From positions 193,806,187 to 193,870,186 of the forward strand of contig NC_135713.1 in the NCBI RefSeq assembly GCF_964656455.1: a stretch of DNA of 64,000 nucleotides. Direction: 5' to 3'. The DNA is from Halichoerus grypus. Lineage: Eukaryota > Chordata > Mammalia > Carnivora > Phocidae. Both the position numbers and the translations under genes were made by a program. Numbering within the stretch: position 1 is the first letter of the stretch; each line of letters begins with the position of its first letter. Positions 63,115 to 64,000 of this stretch are shown one piece after another. The notes beneath the pieces are model-generated. The model did not search any database. It was not told the DNA's origin and saw nothing but the letters and a program-made list of their open reading frames with translations.

Positions 63115-63329
63115 GTATATGTCATAAAGCTTCATAAGTAGTTATCCTTATAGTAAAAATTAAATACAATATGAGTAGGTGGTTCAGATTTGTCATAAAG
63201 CTTCATAAAGCTTCACAAGTAGTTATCCTTATAGTAAAAATTGTCATATATGTATATGTCATAAAGCTTCATAAGTAGTTATCCTTATAGTAAAAATTAA
63301 ATACAATATGAGTAGGTGGTTCAGATTTG
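63115..63329. repeat. Local tandem duplication, 78-bp unit, with a third partial copy
   Basis: 63115-63192 and 63252-63329 are identical (GTATATGTCATAAAGCTTCA to GGTGGTTCAGATTTG). Between them 63191-63242 carries a partial copy with AAGCTTCATAAAGCTTCACA and AGTTATCCTTATAGTAAAAA. It is not a known transposon. Confidence 0.95.
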
Positions 63330-63354
63330 ATATGAAAACTCTTAGGATATTTTA

Positions 63355-63591
63355 TTTTATTTATTTATTTATTTTAAAGATTTTATTTATTTGAGAGAGT
63401 GCATGTGCGCATGCACACGCGCGCGCGCGCGCGAGAGAGAGGGAGAGAGAGCACAAGCAGGGGGAGCGGGAGAAGGAGAAGCAGACTCCCCGCTGAGCAG
63501 GGAGCCTGACACGGGACTCAATCCCAGGACCCTGGGATCATGACCTGAGCCGAAGGCAGACACTTAACCAACTGAGGCACCCAGGCGCCCA
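63355..63591 (-). mobile_element. SINEC with a CG-rich alternating tract
   Basis: 20-bp duplications AAAACTCTTAGGATATTTTA and AAAACCCTTAGGATATTTTA (one mismatch) at 63335-63354 and 63592-63611. The 63399-63433 tract is described separately. Confidence 0.95.
63399..63433. repeat. Alternating purine-pyrimidine tract, (CG)n core
   Basis: Thirty-five bases alternate without a break: GTGCATGTGCGCATGCACAC, then (GC)7 and G. Such tracts favour Z-DNA. It lies within the AG-rich end of the SINE. Confidence 0.9.
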
Positions 63592-63611
63592 AAAACCCTT
63601 AGGATATTTTA

Positions 63612-64000
63612 AATCACATAGTAGCTCTTATCTCTTGCCTAAACTGGCTAAGAAGAGAAGGTCTTGTACAAGCCATATTGTAACACAAAGGCACCCACAT
63701 AAAAATTGTTGACAGTGTTCACAGAGGCATCTTGGATGTAGTTGTTCATCTCCTAAATTTAACAGCCCATACATTTTTGGTAGATGCCACTTACGGTGAT
63801 GATGGTCAATAAGCATTTAATAAACTGCTGTTGGTGTGTGTTTGTTTTTCCCCACTGGGTTCTCAGATCTTGTTAAATCAGTGGAACTTAAGGCACCAAG
63901 CATGATCCATACTTACAGAGCAGAACCAGATAGAGAATCTGATTTTTGTTTAAAGAAAAATGTGTGTGCCTATATGTAAAAACAGAGAACATTTCTGGAA
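63612..64000. other. TLK2: TLK2 intron without recognised features
   Basis: No repeat or exon recognised. The next TLK2 exon is expected beyond the window. Confidence 0.4.

Noticed and set aside
62463..64000. Next TLK2 exon (EEAEIQAELERLERV) within the window
   Set aside because: I looked for these codons after 62462 and found none; the sequence is SINE, tandem repeat and plain intron.

Overview
The window is one piece of a mammalian nuclear genome, almost certainly from the order Carnivora. About sixty tRNA-derived SINEs of the carnivore SINEC (Can-SINE) type are scattered through it. The plus form has a head reading GGGGCGCCTGGGTGGCTCAG, a CT-rich middle and an AATAAATAAATAAAATC tail. Many lie between intact target-site duplications. 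The CT-rich body and the lack of felid-type copies suggest a caniform, perhaps an arctoid (bear, seal or mustelid relative). That last step is inference.

The only protein-coding gene I can support is TLK2 (Tousled-like kinase 2), on the plus strand and incomplete at both ends. Eleven consecutive coding exons lie between 22187 and 62462. All have consensus AG/GT borders and compatible phases, and together they make 1104 nt or 368 codons. They cover most of the N-terminal regulatory half: Ser-rich segment, basic nuclear localisation patch, low-complexity Ser/Pro region and coiled coils. The start-codon exon lies before the window and the kinase-domain exons lie after it. No promoter or CpG island is visible.

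Layout: 1-22186 is the intron before the first visible exon, filled with LINE-1, SINEC, MIR, an ERVL-MaLR LTR and a U6-L1 chimeric retropseudogene. From 22187 to 24416 four exons lie close together. The 24417-32189 intron holds old SINEs, a MER20-like element and long antisense L1 remnants. One 165-bp exon sits at 32190. The 32355-46160 intron holds SINEs, a long L2 copy, a Tigger-like DNA transposon hit by two SINEs at one site, and two opposed L1s. From 46161 to 54357 there are four exons that carry the coiled-coil region. From 54358 to 62462 there are the last two exons, an L2 remnant that matches a remembered human TLK2 cassette exon but lacks splice sites here, and a short cryptic exon-like segment. 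The end of the window holds a duplicated 78-bp unit and a SINE with a long alternating purine-pyrimidine tract.

Nearly all open reading frames longer than 60 codons outside the exons come from SINE or L1 sequence or are chance frames. I see no new multi-gene system. The most interesting points are the U6-L1 chimera, the L2-derived TLK2 cassette remnant, the exon-like segment at 56322 and the palindromic SINE at 43142.
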